Positions 45,391 to 57,865 of a stretch of DNA of 64,000 nt are shown one piece after another (position 1 is the stretch's first letter; every line of letters starts with the position of its first letter). The translations under genes were made by a program, and so were the position numbers. Source of the DNA: Helicostylum pulchrum (Eukaryota > Mucoromycota > Mucoromycetes > Mucorales > Mucoraceae); contig JAIXMO010000006.1 of NCBI GenBank assembly GCA_025677825.1, forward strand, positions 372,001-436,000, in the 5' to 3' direction. The notes beneath the pieces were generated by a model. The model was not told the DNA's origin, did not search any database, and was given only the letters and a program-made list of their open reading frames with translations.

Positions 45391-46586
45391 GAGTGCATCT
45401 ACTTTTAAACCTTCAACTTTTAGCTCTGATTTCCCCCCTTTTTTTCTTTTTGATAAAACACGACGGCAAACCTTTTTTAACATAAAATAATCAAATGGAA
45501 CTGTTTAAAGAGCATTATTAAAAGAATTATCCAAGTTTTTTTTGCATATCACCTTTACTTCTTTCAAAAAGGTGGGTTGAAGTTTAAATATTTTAGCACT
45601 GTGGTTTACTTGGAGTGGATTTCAACCCCAATTTCCCCCTCTTTTATCTTTTTTTTTCTTTTTGATAAAACACGAGAGATGTGTTGGCTCTTTTCGATTT
45701 TCTTCACCAAGACATGTTCGCAATCATAAAGCTTTTGCAAAAGACACTCTTGTCGCCAACTGCATGAACATGAACGCAGGTGCAATTGGTAATGATGAGG
45801 ATAAGGTTCGGAATGGCTTCTACATCGGTAATCAATCGGTAATTACCGAACAAAACTTTTATGTGGAACGAGAGTACGACTACCCTGCTTTCGTAAAAAT
45901 TCGATTCAGTAAAATTGATCGATCAACCAAGTCTGCAAAATGTATGAAATTGTTAATAGGATTATTCCTGTAAGTTTTACTGTTGAAAAAGTTACTAGAT
46001 ATTACATGAAGGAGAAGCCCTTTTAATTAACATTTTATTTGTTAGAAAAAAAGTACTTCGTAGGCATAAAAACGATTTTAAATCAAAGATCTTTGTACAA
46101 TAGGCAAAACCGAGATTGCAAAAACGTGGCAATCGCCGACCACAGCTGTTGCGCTGTGCATTTGCTGGGTAATCAACCCAATTTTTTAGCCAAAAGATCA
46201 ATCCTCGCTGAGGCCATCGAGGAATCTGGCCATATTTTTGAACTATAACCTCGCTTCCATTGCGAATGCAATCCCATTGAGCGGTATTGGGGAGCTGCCA
46301 AGAAAATTGCCAGGCAAAATTGCCAATACAACTTCAAGTCGTTAAGCGATAACATAAACGACTTTCTCGACAGTGTCTCTCCTCCCGGCGAACTCCCTTT
46401 GCAAATTCGACGATACTACAACAGAAGTTTTCATTATATCGAAGCTTATAGCCAAGAAAAAGATGTGACTGATGTGTTCGCTATTGTAAGGGAATTCCCG
46501 AAGCAAAAAAAATCACCTAGAAAGCTTCGGGAAAACCAATAATTTACATTAGCATTCCTGAAATTAGTAAAAGTAGATGCGCTTTA
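45391..46586 (+). mobile_element. IS630-like DDE transposon remnant with short TIRs
   Basis: GCATCTACTTTTA (45396) and TAAAAGTAGATGC (46568) form an inverted pair about 1.2 kb apart. Between them, plus-strand fragments read KDTLVANCMNMNAGAIGND (about 45735-45795) and then the C-terminal catalytic part: LAEAIEESGHIFEL, a TAA stop near 46246, PRFHCECNPIERYWGAAKK (the E of the DDE triad in NPIE) and LQIRRYYNRSFHYIEAY. This layout, with an NPIERYWG box, is typical of fungal IS630-like transposases. Stops and missing N-terminal parts show it is dead. Pyrimidine-rich CTCTTTTTCTTTTTAA repeats border both ends. Confidence 0.6.
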
Positions 46587-46699
46587 ACTCTTTTTCTTTT
46601 TAACTTTTTTATACTTGTGATGAAAACCCGCAACCTCAACAGATCACCGCTTTGGTAAATAGATAGAGGTTTTGTTGATTAAATTTCTAAACATATCTT

Positions 46700-48900
46700 A
46701 TAATTTCATTTTAGGAACGCTGATTCTTGGCTACAAGAAAACTATAAAACAAATAATGGTCTACCAGAGATTTTCAGACAGGGAGAATATACTTCAAGCA
46801 TGAAGAACGTGGCAGAGGAAGATTATATGTTCGTCGTAGATAAAGCTAGTAAAATGGAGAGACACCCAACTTATCAAGAGTGGGCGTTGAATATGCAAAA
46901 AAATGAATACAGGGTAACTTATCAGTTATACGTTATTTTTTGTGTTATTGATATATCTTCGCCAGGCCTTGAGTTTAACGTATGCAACAAACTACTGGTG
47001 TGATAAATAGTATCAAATAAAAATAAAAGAGACAACAGTAAGTAAGATGAAACTTCTTATAGATCTTTATTGATTAAAATTTCTTTTAAAAAACAAGAGA
47101 GAGAGCAGAAGGTTGCTCCTCTCAATATTCTTTTTATAGTTCAAGAACAACCAGGGTAACATGACTGCTGTTTAGTCAGTATAATGATATTGAGGTGTTA
47201 CGTGAGAGCCTCAATTATTTAAGGTGCAGTCTCTTGCGTTAACTTAAGGTAAAATACCACAACTGGCGTTGGTTGTCGGAGAAAGAAACATACCAAAAGC
47301 ATAAGGATGCTGCCGCTGGTATTATAATGACAAGTAGATCGATTGAGGTCCCAAGAAAGGCAAAAATACAGTAATATATGAAAACAATTTATAGGAAACA
47401 CAATACTCTTTTTTTTTAACTTCTTTTTCCACAATACTGACTTACAAATAGTACCTGGCTGAAGATCACTTGTATATCGTGAATCATTAGGAACTATTAT
47501 TGGTGAATTTGCAAGAAGTTTTATTTCATCGGACAACAAATCATCGTACTTTCGCACGTAAATGATATGCTTCACAAGCTTTCTTATTTGATATCATAAT
47601 AACCCCGTGTAATATTTAAATCCACTTTTAGATTGGGTATGAATTGTATAATAGACATATCTGACACTTCTGAAGAATCGCACATGTCATTATTTGGTAT
47701 GGAAGACCAAAATGAAATAAAAGCAAAATTGACAGAAGCATTTTGTGAGGCAAGGCAACCTGAATATAATTGTGATGCTATCAAAACAATAATTAGGAAG
47801 GTAAGCAGAATCTATTTTATTGACAGCGATGTTTATTTTAACAAATTTTGATAGTTTAAAAGCGAAAATGTCATAGTTTTTTAAAGAAAGTAATTGAAGA
47901 GGTTGAAAAAGAAAGTCTTGTAGACAAAGTTGTCAAAAGAACCTATTTACAAATGTAACTATTTTTTTTTTCGGTTATAGAATTTACTGATTACTTACAT
48001 GCCGATGTTAGATTGGAGACGATGCTCTTTGATGAATATCTTTACCTTGACTCTGATCGACATACAGAGGCTGACTATATTGTCAAGTTGTTTGGCCCCA
48101 TATTGGAAAATGTGTTCAGGGAAAGTGGTTGTCGTCTTCTATGGTAAGTACTTTATTTAAATAGTAAGTGACCTATAACGAGCTAGTTAATTGGTTGCAT
48201 CGATAGGGGTGAGTCAAAAAGTGGTGTTTGTACAGAGGCTGGCTATCCGGCAAAATTGGATTTACGAGTTATTTCCCGGGCTTTTTAAAAAAGATGAAGA
48301 TTAAACATACATTGTCAAATCAATGACAGTAGACATAAACATTTTGTCTATATATGGTGACACCTTATATATAAGACGGCCTTTACTCCGTTGTTGAATT
48401 TGCAAAGAAGCCGCAACCTTGGAAATATTACACAGATAAAAAAAGAGCCGTGATGTCTAGTTGGTTGCACTTGAAGCATCACATCAAGAGTAGTCAATTA
48501 AATTTACAAGACCCTAAACGTTTATCTATTCCTTTTGTATTATGCGAGGGTCTTGAAGCAGATGTTTATACAATAAGACTGTTAGATGATACCTGGACCG
48601 CCGTTGAGCAGGTAAAAGACATAGGTATTCCTTCGTCGATATCTGAAGTTAAAAATGGTGAAATACGTGATATCTTGGAAGCTTTAAGCAATCTTAAGGT
48701 TTGTAGTCACATTTCTAAAGAGTTAGATTTTGCACTAATAGTTACGCTATATAGGAGAAATGTATGGATGTGGCCAAAGTATCTTCTGGAAGTCAAAGAA
48801 GAAGGACAAGTATGAGAAAGATCTATAACAAACAGCCCAGCGCTGCGAAGCTTTTAATTCAATCAGTTTGGAAAGATCCGTTCAAAGATGAAGAATAATT
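46700..48900 (+). pseudogene. Orphan-family gene, probably degraded
   Basis: Exon-like segments with splice-like borders lie at about 46714-46918 (SWLQENYKTNNGLPEIFRQG), 47633-47801 (DISDTSEESHMSLFGMEDQN), 47976-48144 (FTDYLHADVRLETMLFDEYL), 48207-48287 (GESKSGVCTEAGYPAKLDLR) and 48380-48815 (SVVEFAKKPQPWKYYTDKKR to YLLEVKEEGQV). They look like one protein type of the kind I remember as lineage-specific hypothetical proteins in Mucorales, but I cannot name it. Between 46920 and 47630 an unrelated block seems inserted, and a stop breaks the 48.3 kb junction. Treated as a pseudogene with uncertain limits. Confidence 0.4.
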
Positions 48901-49269
48901 GTTGAGCTATTTTATAAATGATCCTTATCTTTATATGTTTTTTATTTAATTCTAAAGAATGGAGTTAATTGTTTCGCATATGGTTTAGTTATGTGGAAAA
49001 AAAAAAAGAATAAACGTGGATAAAGACAGGTGTATACAAACATTATACCTCTCTTTTCTTATATTAACTATTAAAAAAATGGGCTTAATACATTTCTCCT
49101 GATTATTTTCTCAGGCTCATACATAGAAGCTCGGCTTTTTACTCACCTTATGACTCCAATTAGATGCTCAGTATTTGTCATGAAAGTGAACCATGTGAGA
49201 GAATTCAAAAAGGAGTCTTTCAGTATTATCAACGCAGAGATTTTATTTTTATTTTTATAGGGGAGCTTG
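48901..49269. other. Spacer between pseudogene and LINE fragment
   Basis: A+T-rich, no coding frame recognised. Confidence 0.4.
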
Positions 49270-50125
49270 ACTCCTTTAAATGTCGTTATGAGGGAAGAAG
49301 AGGACTGTCAGGGTGTGATATGAGATATAAAGTTTGAAGTAAGAGAAAGATATGATATAAAGAAAGTAAAAAAAATATTTGAGACCAACAAATCTGGCCG
49401 CATTTTATCTTCCAAACGGGAGAAGGAACGAGTAGTACGATGTATAACCGAGTAAGCAAGAAACAGAGTGCCGTCAAAAACCGTGCACTAATGTGTCTGC
49501 CAAATTGTCAATAACTTAGAAGCGAAGATTTGATCCGAAGAGAGAAGGGAACCATCTCGAGTGAACGGAGCGGTCGTGCATGCCAAGAGGTATGATAGAT
49601 TATCCAAAAGATTGAGATCGGTCAAAGGAAGAGGAGCTAGGTATGTTCGAAAGATAGACTTCTAAACCTGAAATTTTGGCGGGCAAGTGAAAAGAAAGTG
49701 ATTGAAATCCTCCCCAGCCAAACTAGAGCAGATACTACAGGTTGGAGTAGGATGTTGTTGAGGAATACGGAGATTGAGGATGAATTTAGTGGGGATTTTA
49801 CGATGCAAATCCCTATAATATACGGTACGAGCAGAGAGAGGGATAGGACTAGTATCACAGCAATTGCCTAAATAAGATTTACGAAGCAATTGATGGGTAG
49901 AGACCAAAGAGACTATACGTTTAGAAACAATAGGATGACGGACAAATTGGGCAGAGGATTGACGAAGACGAAGAGCCTGAGACTCAACATCAAAGAGAAA
50001 TACATCGCGTACGAGGAGTGTCTTAACCACTGTCTGGCTGATTAGCAGTTTATCTGGAAGTCTAAAGCCTGCAGGAATAGTAAAATTAGTAAGTCCAAGA
50101 TGCGGTTCATACCATATCTAAATCA
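49270..50125 (-). mobile_element. 3' end of a LINE (non-LTR retrotransposon)
   Basis: On the minus strand, 50125-49662 reads LTNFTIPAGFRLPDKLLISQ, then RTVYYRDLHRKIPTKFILNL and CSICSSLAGEDFNHFLFTCP. The last is the zf-RVT zinc-binding region (C-x-x-C...H-x4-C) found after the reverse transcriptase in fungal and plant LINEs. The frame is broken after FTCPPKFQV; further LINE tail-like residues (VFDGTLF) follow to about 49270. The reverse transcriptase and endonuclease are absent, as in 5'-truncated insertions. Confidence 0.75.
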
Positions 50126-51358
50126 CAGAAAAGGTCAGTACGGCCTAACGAAAGAAAGATGAATGACTATACGGTTAGTATTACCTTAAGAGGACCGTAT
50201 CAGCAGTTTAACCCTTTAATGTAATAGCTTCACAAGGATTACCCAGCTGCAAGTTAGTAAAGTGAATAACATTGAGAACAAAAAAAAATCAAACTAATCA
50301 TCCTTACTTTACAAACTTCAGTTGGACTGGTCTCATCGAGTTCCGAATTAATAAGGGCAGAAAAACAATATCCTTATATCCAAACGAATCCACATTGAGG
50401 CATATAGCTTTTTTCAGTTGATTGATACGGTTCTTGTGCTAGAAAAAATATATAAAGAAATAGAGTTTAAAACTTGAAAGATTTAAATAGTACCAATAAC
50501 TACCTAAAATTTAAGAAAAAAGAGGGTTCTAGACTAATTACAGAACCTGTTTGAAATTATATACGACTTGTTCTGAACCGAAATGAGTATATCTTATAGC
50601 GTTGTCTTCTTTTATATATAGTCGCCGTAATCTATTTTATAATTTTAATAGTTAATTCAGTATTGAAAAAAAAATCTCACTCGATAGAATATTACAGCAA
50701 AGCCGTTCATTGTTATCACATAAACGATGTTTCATGTAAGACCGGTACCATTACAATGACAGCTATTCAATTTTCGGGTTCAAATGACTCATTCAACAGT
50801 TTAGTAATTAACCCAAAAACTTTACTTTCTCATAGTAACCGAGATACAAGTAAGGTACAAGAACTTTCCCTTTTTTTTTAGATTGAAAAAAAACTTTTGA
50901 AATATGATCTACTTATCTTGAAAAGAACTCAATATAGGTACATATATTGGCTAGATGGGATATAAATTTACTTTTTGCTTCTGATAGCTAGTTCCATCTG
51001 CACTAGTTTTTTTTTTCGGCCTTCTTGATAATTTGTATTTGTGAATACAAATACTCGCAAAAAATAAAATAAAATATATTGCAGTATGAATTGTGTATCA
51101 CATAGTTAAAATTCTAATAATATGCAGTCGTTTCTCACTTATAAACATACGTGAGTAATAACGAACTATTGGTACTTAGTTTGTGGAGGTTCTGTTTGAA
51201 ATAAAGTCATTCACATGAGATACAGGTGAAAAATCAAATTCGTTTATTGTAATCCGAAATGGTACAAACCAGCTTTTTTAAAATAAATAAAAAAGAACCA
51301 AGTCTATAAGTTTAACTCCTCGATTTTAATATTTACTTTAAGGGAAAGAAGAATTCCT
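50126..51358. other. Gene-free spacer
   Basis: Includes short frames without coding character (for example 50663-50881). Nothing recognised. The right end holds the 3' flank of the aminotransferase gene. Confidence 0.5.
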
Positions 51359-53045
51359 TTAAGCGATGTAAGGTTTTAATCCCTTCAAGCGTTCAACAGC
51401 TTGTTCAATAACTTCATCGGTCTTACAGAAAGCAAATCGAGCAAAATTAGCAGCCATTGGCCAATGTTCTTTAGCATAGAATTCAGAAGGAGGAATAGCA
51501 CAAACACCAATATGCTTGGTAAGCCAGTAACACATTTTGAAATCATCACCACGATCATTTAAAATTTCAGGGAATTCAAAGTCTTTGGGGATTTGAATCT
51601 TACTGGTATTTACCAAGATATAATAGGCACCTTCAGGCATAGTATAAGGCAAGTTCAATTCATCAAACAATGTAGATAAGACAGTACGCTTCTTAATGTA
51701 TTGGTCAATTTGATCTTGGAAGATGGGTTGTACAAGAGAGTTTTCGAGACCAGCAGCAACAGCTTCCTGACAAGGAGAGTTGACACAAAATACGACACGA
51801 GTTTGTGCTGCAAATGCGTATTTAATTAAATGATCAGGGCCAATTAACCACCCTACTCTCCAACCAGTAGCAGCAAAACTCTTTCCTCCAGATCCAACTG
51901 AAATAGTACGTTCCCATAAGTTATCAATATTAGCAATTCTAGGAAACTTGTCAAGAGGAGGATAATAAAGACGATCATACTATACAGATTTAAATTAGTC
52001 TAACACGTACATGCAAATATATAAATACGAGTGCATTAAAACTTACGACTTCATCAGATAAAATAATCAAATTATGTTCCTCAGCTACTTTACCAATAGC
52101 CCGAAGTTCATCTTCATCAAATACTTTACCAATAGGATTATGAGGGGTATTGATCACAATCATTTTAGTTTTAGAAGTAATCTTTGATTTTAATTCTTCA
52201 ATATCCAAAGTCCATTCATGAGAAGAGATAACTCGATCAGCTGCATCGGTAGGAGGTCTAAGAGGAACATAAACTGGTTTACCACCATTCATAGTAATAT
52301 TGGGCTAGATGCAAGGTGTCATTATTTATATGCATAATAAAGCTGTGTATAAACACTTACAATATATTGATCAAAGAAAGGTTCCATACAGATAACCTCG
52401 TCACCTTCATCTAAGAATCCAGCAAATGTAGCAAACATACCTGCGGGAGATGCGGGGTAAAAAAAAAACATACTGTTAAGACTCCGTATAAAATACACAC
52501 TATTTTTTTTTTCCCATTAGTTATTATTTACCTTCGTTGGCACCTGCAGTAACAAGGATTTCTGTTTCAGGATCTAACTGACGCTCGAATTGTTGACTGT
52601 ATGACGCAGCTAAAGCATTTCTCAATCTAGCACGACCACGAGGATGACTAAAGTTCGGTTTTAATAACGTGTAATAACACACTTTTTTTTTTATAGTTTC
52701 TTACCTGTATTGGTTGGCTTCGACAACATCAATAGCTTCTTTAGCAGCATTTTGTACAATAGCAGGAGGAGCAAAGCTGTATGTATATAAGATACGGTTA
52801 TTATTAAAGTGTCTATTATATATATATAATATACTTGCTTCATATAACCTTGTCCCAAATTGATAGCTTTTGTTTCTAAAGCAAGTGGTGTAAAGATAGA
52901 CCAAACTAATATACAAAATAAAAGTTTAAGCGTTTATTCGAGTTACTGAGATTGCAAAAATATACATATAAAAAAAAATTCAGTTACCATCTCGGCCAAA
53001 GTGAGAAACACGTTCAGCGGGTTTAATTTTTCTAGCCAAAGACAT
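51359..53045 (-). CDS. BNA3: Kynurenine-oxoglutarate aminotransferase-type class I/II enzyme
   Basis: Predicted exons (minus) are 53045-52988, 52905-52839, 52776-52705, 52647-52532, 52440-52361, 52304-52047 and 51979-51359 (423 aa). These PLP enzymes convert kynurenine to kynurenic acid or act on glutamine/cysteine conjugates. Motifs run AINLGQGYMNFAPPAIV, NQYRHPRGRARLRNALA, ILVTAGANEGMFATFAGFLD, IVINTPHNPIGKVFDEDEL, ILSDEVYDRLYYP and the PLP lysine in GSGGKSFAATGWRVGWLIGP. Intron 2 uses a GC donor (GCAAGT at 52838) paired with CAG; a GT alternative does not keep phase. Length matches the family. The N-terminus (MSLARKIKPAERVSHFGRD) has no clear presequence. Confidence 0.92.
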
Positions 53046-53329
53046 AGTTGAATAAAAGGACCTTTGACGTAAAATAAAAGAAAGTCGGTGAGAAATGAAC
53101 ATTTTTTATTGATCTTTTTTTTGCGTTTAATTTTTTTTTTTTTAACCCAGGATCATCTTTTTAAAAAGTTCCAACCAATTAAAACAGGAAAGTAGTTTAC
53201 ATCATTTTATTGAATAAAAACGCCAACAATTTATTTATCATTTATTCCGTACGTTATGGGCGAACCTGTAGAAATTTCAAGAGATGCAGCTCTCTGCATG
53301 CTATCCTACTTCAGTTTCAATGAATAAAA
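53046..53329. other. Spacer upstream of the aminotransferase gene
   Basis: T-rich promoter side of the minus gene. No coding frame. Confidence 0.45.
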
Positions 53330-54078
53330 CCTTGCCATTTGCAAAAGAAAGCTACAACAGTTGGGTGAATTTGGTGAATTCGACATTTGCTACAACACGG
53401 ACCCAATACAACCCATTTTAGTTACTAAATCAAGAATCTTTGGGAATCCATTTACCTACAACCGTTATCCTGCGATTTATACTCCTGATCCATTGTCTAA
53501 TTAAATCATGGATAAAATCTTTCTTAGTGAGGATAGGATAAAAGAAATTATGCTACTATTGATTTCCGTATTTTATAAGGTATTATTATATTACCTTATT
53601 ATCTTTTTATTTCGTGTGGAACTCGCCACATTCTGGAGCTGCTTTAAGATCCTATTACTGCTCCTCTCTACGTCTCTTTAAATATGGGTAGAGACGTATG
53701 CATATCATCCGAAATACGGGCGAAGTTGGAAACAGCGTGGATCGTATTGTTGGGCGGATCTTACTTTTCACGCGTCTTTACGCACGGCGACTACCCTAGA
53801 AGAGCTGTATACGTTTGTATGAACAAAAGAAGCAGAATAATAAGTAAAACTAAGCACCATAAGCGGAAGGACACTAAGAAAATCTTATTCAACATTCAAA
53901 AAGAATCACTTTTTTAATTGCTTAAATAGAATTCGTATTGGAATACCAGACTGACAAAATTTTAAATAAAGCTCGAGCTGATATCTGCATTATTCCATGT
54001 TACTATAATCCACCAAGTTGGAAAGAAAACAAGCTTTTGAATTTAGTTCTTGCATTCCACCAAATTAAGTTCGAGTAA
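53330..54078 (+). pseudogene. Unassigned coding remnant
   Basis: Plus-strand pieces read GEFGEFDICYNTDPIQPILV, FGNPFTYNRYPAIYTPDPLS, then GRDVCISSEIRAKLETAWIV and, after stops and frame changes, DKILNKARADICIIPCYYNP ending at 54078. Composition is clearly protein-like but frames are broken several times. It may come from a transposable element or a lineage-specific family. No motif I can name. Confidence 0.35.
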
Positions 54079-54178
54079 AATTTTAGAATCCAGCCAAGTA
54101 AAAATAAATAATTTGAAGTGGAACGACAGTGAGCAATCAAAATTGCGCAAGAGCGTAATACAATTTATTATAAAAAAA

Positions 54179-55359
54179 CTACAGTAAATAAGAAGGCGGC
54201 TTAATTTCGGCTAACCAGGTCAATTTTAATACATCTTGAATTGTGAACCTCTTCTCCGGGTCAGGGTTCAACATTGCATATATCATTGACCTGCTTTCAT
54301 CATCAAATGCTTGAAACGCAGGGTATGAAGCTTTTATGTAGTGCCTTTGATAAAGTCTATAATTTGAATCCGATAATTGTGCCGAATAAAAGGGTACACC
54401 ATTTAACCGCATAGAAAAATAGACAATAGCAGCGGACCATACATCAGATTGACTTGCTCTATAACCTTGTCTTGAACAAGAGAATATTTCTGGTGCGATA
54501 TAAGGTGTAGAGCCACATAGTCCATCCGATAATCTACTTGTTTCTTGCCACGCTTCACGAAATACGTCTGCCTCACCGAAATCTGATATCTTTAAAGTAG
54601 TAGATCCATTCTTTTGTTTAACCAGTAATAAATTTTCTGGTTTAATATCTCTATGAGCTACACCTAAACTGTGAAGATAGGAGAGACCGTTTAGGAGTTG
54701 CTTGAAATAACCATTAGTTTCGTCTTGAGAAGTAAGTCTACCATCTTTAATAAAAGAATAAAGGTCACCCCCTGAACACTATTAAAGATATATAAAAAAA
54801 AAAGGGAGGGGGTTAGAGTATGTTAATACAATGTATAATATATAAAATAACTTACATATTCCATCACTGTACAATATCTATTCTTATCATCCACCACTAA
54901 ATCAACAGTTTTTACGACGTTTATATGATCCAAAGTAGAAGATATACAGAATTCACTAATTAATTTTTTCATAAAACTTGATTCGGTTTCTCTCGCTTTT
55001 CTTTTTCGGAATGCTTTAATTGCATATACACGCATTTTTCCAGTGTCCTGAATTTGATGTGTCAGCCGTACCGTGGCTGATGCGCCAGTTCCTATTTGTC
55101 TACGTTGAAGTTCACCATAATGACTTAATAGACGAGGATGGTGATAGCGATGTTTATTTTGTTGGTTTTGTTTAATATTCACGAGAAATACTTTAAATTG
55201 TTGTACAATTGACCTTTTTTTAAAATGTTTCTTTTCGATATTAGATGTAACTATTGTAGATGATGAATACGTTTGTTCTTTTAAAAATATTGGTTCATTC
55301 TTTGATGTTATTGTTAAAGATGATAAAGATGGAAAATCTAATAAGAAGCTATCCTTCAT
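54179..55359 (-). CDS. Serine/threonine protein kinase, HAL/NPR-like
   Basis: Predicted exons (minus) are 55359-54856 and 54778-54179 (367 aa). Kinase motifs: glycine loop [10 protein letters not shown], catalytic lysine in [10 protein letters not shown], a Glu-containing C helix (LISEFCIS), [32 protein letters not shown] and YIAPEIF with [19 protein letters not shown]. The 95-residue N-terminal extension is Ser/Lys-rich. The overall pattern matches fungal HAL4/HAL5/NPR1-type kinases that control nutrient and ion transporters. The DFGEAD segment replaces the more usual DFGLA or DFGVS. No C-terminal regulatory domain is present. Family is fairly sure; the exact orthologue is not. Confidence 0.88.
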
Positions 55360-55681
55360 GTTTTATACGCCAAAAAAAAAAAAAAAAAAAAAAAAAAAAT
55401 GTGTAGTAGTAAATAAGAAATAAGAGATAAGAGAGAGAGAGGTGTTGCCTGTCGAAATTTATTTTACTTTATATATGTATAAAAGGGAAAGGGAGAAAAA
55501 GAAAAGAGAAGGACAAGAAGATTTATAAATAAAAAGTTTAGAAAAGAGCTTGTGATTCTATTATGACCCCCACTTCCCCTTTACAACCTCAAGATCAACA
55601 ATGAAAAAAAAAAGACCATGTTGTTTCTCGGAGAAATTTTTTTTTTTTTTGTTACAAGGAGAAACCATAAAAGGAGGGTAT
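55360..55681. other. Intergenic spacer
   Basis: Contains an A run of about 27 (55370-55399) and AGAGAGAG tracts upstream of the kinase start. No gene. Confidence 0.5.
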
Positions 55682-57865
55682 TTAAGAGCTTTCAACAGCT
55701 GCAACAGGTTCCAAAGTTTTATGATAAGCGCCTTGACGAATATACACAACAAGTTGAGCATAGTACTCTTTAAATAAATGTGATGCATCAGGTGCGGAAG
55801 CCATAGTTTGAATAATGGCATATTTCCATGTCTATTCAGTACGTTAAATATGCATATACTTTTATCTCTCTTTATATATATATTAATTTTTTCTATATAT
55901 ACCTGTCCTATTTCTGTATATTCAGTTGATCTATTCAAAATATACTTCATAAATTCGTTTGATTGCGCCATCAACTAAAAAAAAAAATTCGTTGTGTTAT
56001 TTTCTATATTACACTTTCATGAAAGTTATTATTTCATTACCTGACTACCCCAAGCATGATATGCAATCGCCTGCATAAGAGCAAAAGATGCAACACGAAT
56101 GCTATCTTCAGGTTGCTTAGCCTCCTTAATTAAACTGTTTAATGTACTTGGGCGACCTAAATATTTTTGATAAATCAAAACATTTCCTCATTGTTATATG
56201 TTCATATACATATAAACATATATTTGTATTACCTTGAATACGATTAAATAAATCGAGTGTCAATTGTTCATTCTCTCTAAAGAAACAATAAAATATATAT
56301 ATACAGGAGAAATTAAAAAGAAACCAACTTAACAAATAAACAATAAAAAACTTACTTTACGGATATCATCTTGGAAAGACTTAAAAGAAAAGTACCCTTT
56401 ACTTGACCAATCGAAGACTCCAAAAGATCAAAATATGTTTCTAATAAACTTTGTTGCTTAGAAATCAATTCAAGACCTGCAATATGAGAACCGATTAAAC
56501 CAAGAGATGAAATAGTAATAATCTAAAACAAATGGTTAAAAACGGCATGAAATACATATAATACTCTCTATATATTTACAGCTATTTCTTCGTTGGAACT
56601 TTCAAGACATTTCTCAAGCTTAGCGAATATGTTATATTTCGTTACCATTGATTCAAATTGACCCGTCTAAATACATATTAGTCTTTTTTTTTATATATAT
56701 CTCGTTTTTGCTTCCAATAGTAGTAATAACCTTATTCTCACCGAGAGTTCCAAAAAATTTGATGACAGCACATTTAACTAATGCTACAACAGCATCAGCA
56801 TCATTAGGATTGTCCAAAACTGCCGAAATAGATTCCAACAGTGCTGCTTTTTCTAAGAACGCTAAACCGGCAGTTGTAGTTGCAATCTATATTTAATATT
56901 TAATATTGTCGTCACCATGTTCTTCTCTCTTTTTTTATTTTTATTACCTCGTTTAATAACTCAATCGCGTTAATCTTGATCAATAGATCAGTTGATTCCA
57001 ACTCCTTGATAAATTCTTTTAAAAGACCTGAAGCTTCACATCGACTAAATGTATCATCCGAAATAGCTGCTACCTTGATAATTAAATCATAAACGCGGAA
57101 ACTGATAGTTCCATTACTAATATAAAGGGTTATTTTCAATTTCTTCATCCACTAAAATAATATATCCTTACATTCTTAATAATTGGCTTAACATCATGGT
57201 ACAGGTAGGTCCAAAGAAGGCTTCTAAACCAGAAGTAAAAGCTGCCATCTTATAGAGTAATTCACTCGCTTTATTAGCAGTACGTGTATCTTGGAACGCA
57301 ATCGTAGCTAAAACTAAAGGGAAAATATCTGAATTCACCATGATTGATACGAATTCATCACTTGCTAAACACTTGAATACTTGTTGCACTGACAAGTAAC
57401 GAATTTCTGGCGTAAAATGAGTCAATCCTTGAATCAAAAAAGACTATTTGAAAAACTTGTTAAAATTTTGTTTACGTACTCTCGTTTTTTTTTTTTTTTT
57501 TTTTTGCTTACCTTATTCTCTTCAGAAACAATATGATCAAAACTAAATGGAGACAAAATACATTGAATCAATTCGCATAATACAGAAGTAAGTTTATCAT
57601 CTTCAATAGAGAAACCGTTATAGAATAAACCTAAGGGAATAACAGATAAGATCTTAACAGATCGTTCCATGGGAACATGTCCTATTAAAAAAAAACCAAG
57701 TTAGCTTTTGACAGATTTCTATATAAAGGTGACAAAAAAGTTATTACCTTGTAAGGTTGTAGCAAAAGTTTGAAGTACTGCAACCTTTTCAGCCAAAGGA
57801 ACGTTAGCGTTAGGTGCAAGTACTCGAGATACTTGGTCAAGGGGGTTGAGTAGAGCAGGTGACAT
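55682..57865 (-). CDS. 26S proteasome assembly factor PSMD5 (S5b) family
   Basis: Predicted exons (minus) are 57865-57748, 57681-57512, 57443-57172, 57116-56948, 56886-56731, 56666-56580, 56522-56356, 56276-56233, 56156-56041, 55974-55903 and 55831-55682 (506 aa, the family's usual size). PSMD5 is an armadillo-like chaperone of the 19S base that binds Rpt1/Rpt2 during assembly. Helical ARM-like segments run throughout, for example FTPEIRYLSVQQVFKCL, LLYKMAAFTSGLEAFFGP, IKELESTDLLIKINAIELL, IAIITISSLGLIGSHIAGLE, DSIRVASFALMQAIAYHAWG and a C-terminal EYYAQLVVYIRQGAYHKTLE, close to the mammalian ending. Intron 5 has a GTTATT donor, accepted for phase. Ten introns is the highest count in the window. 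Confidence 0.85.
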
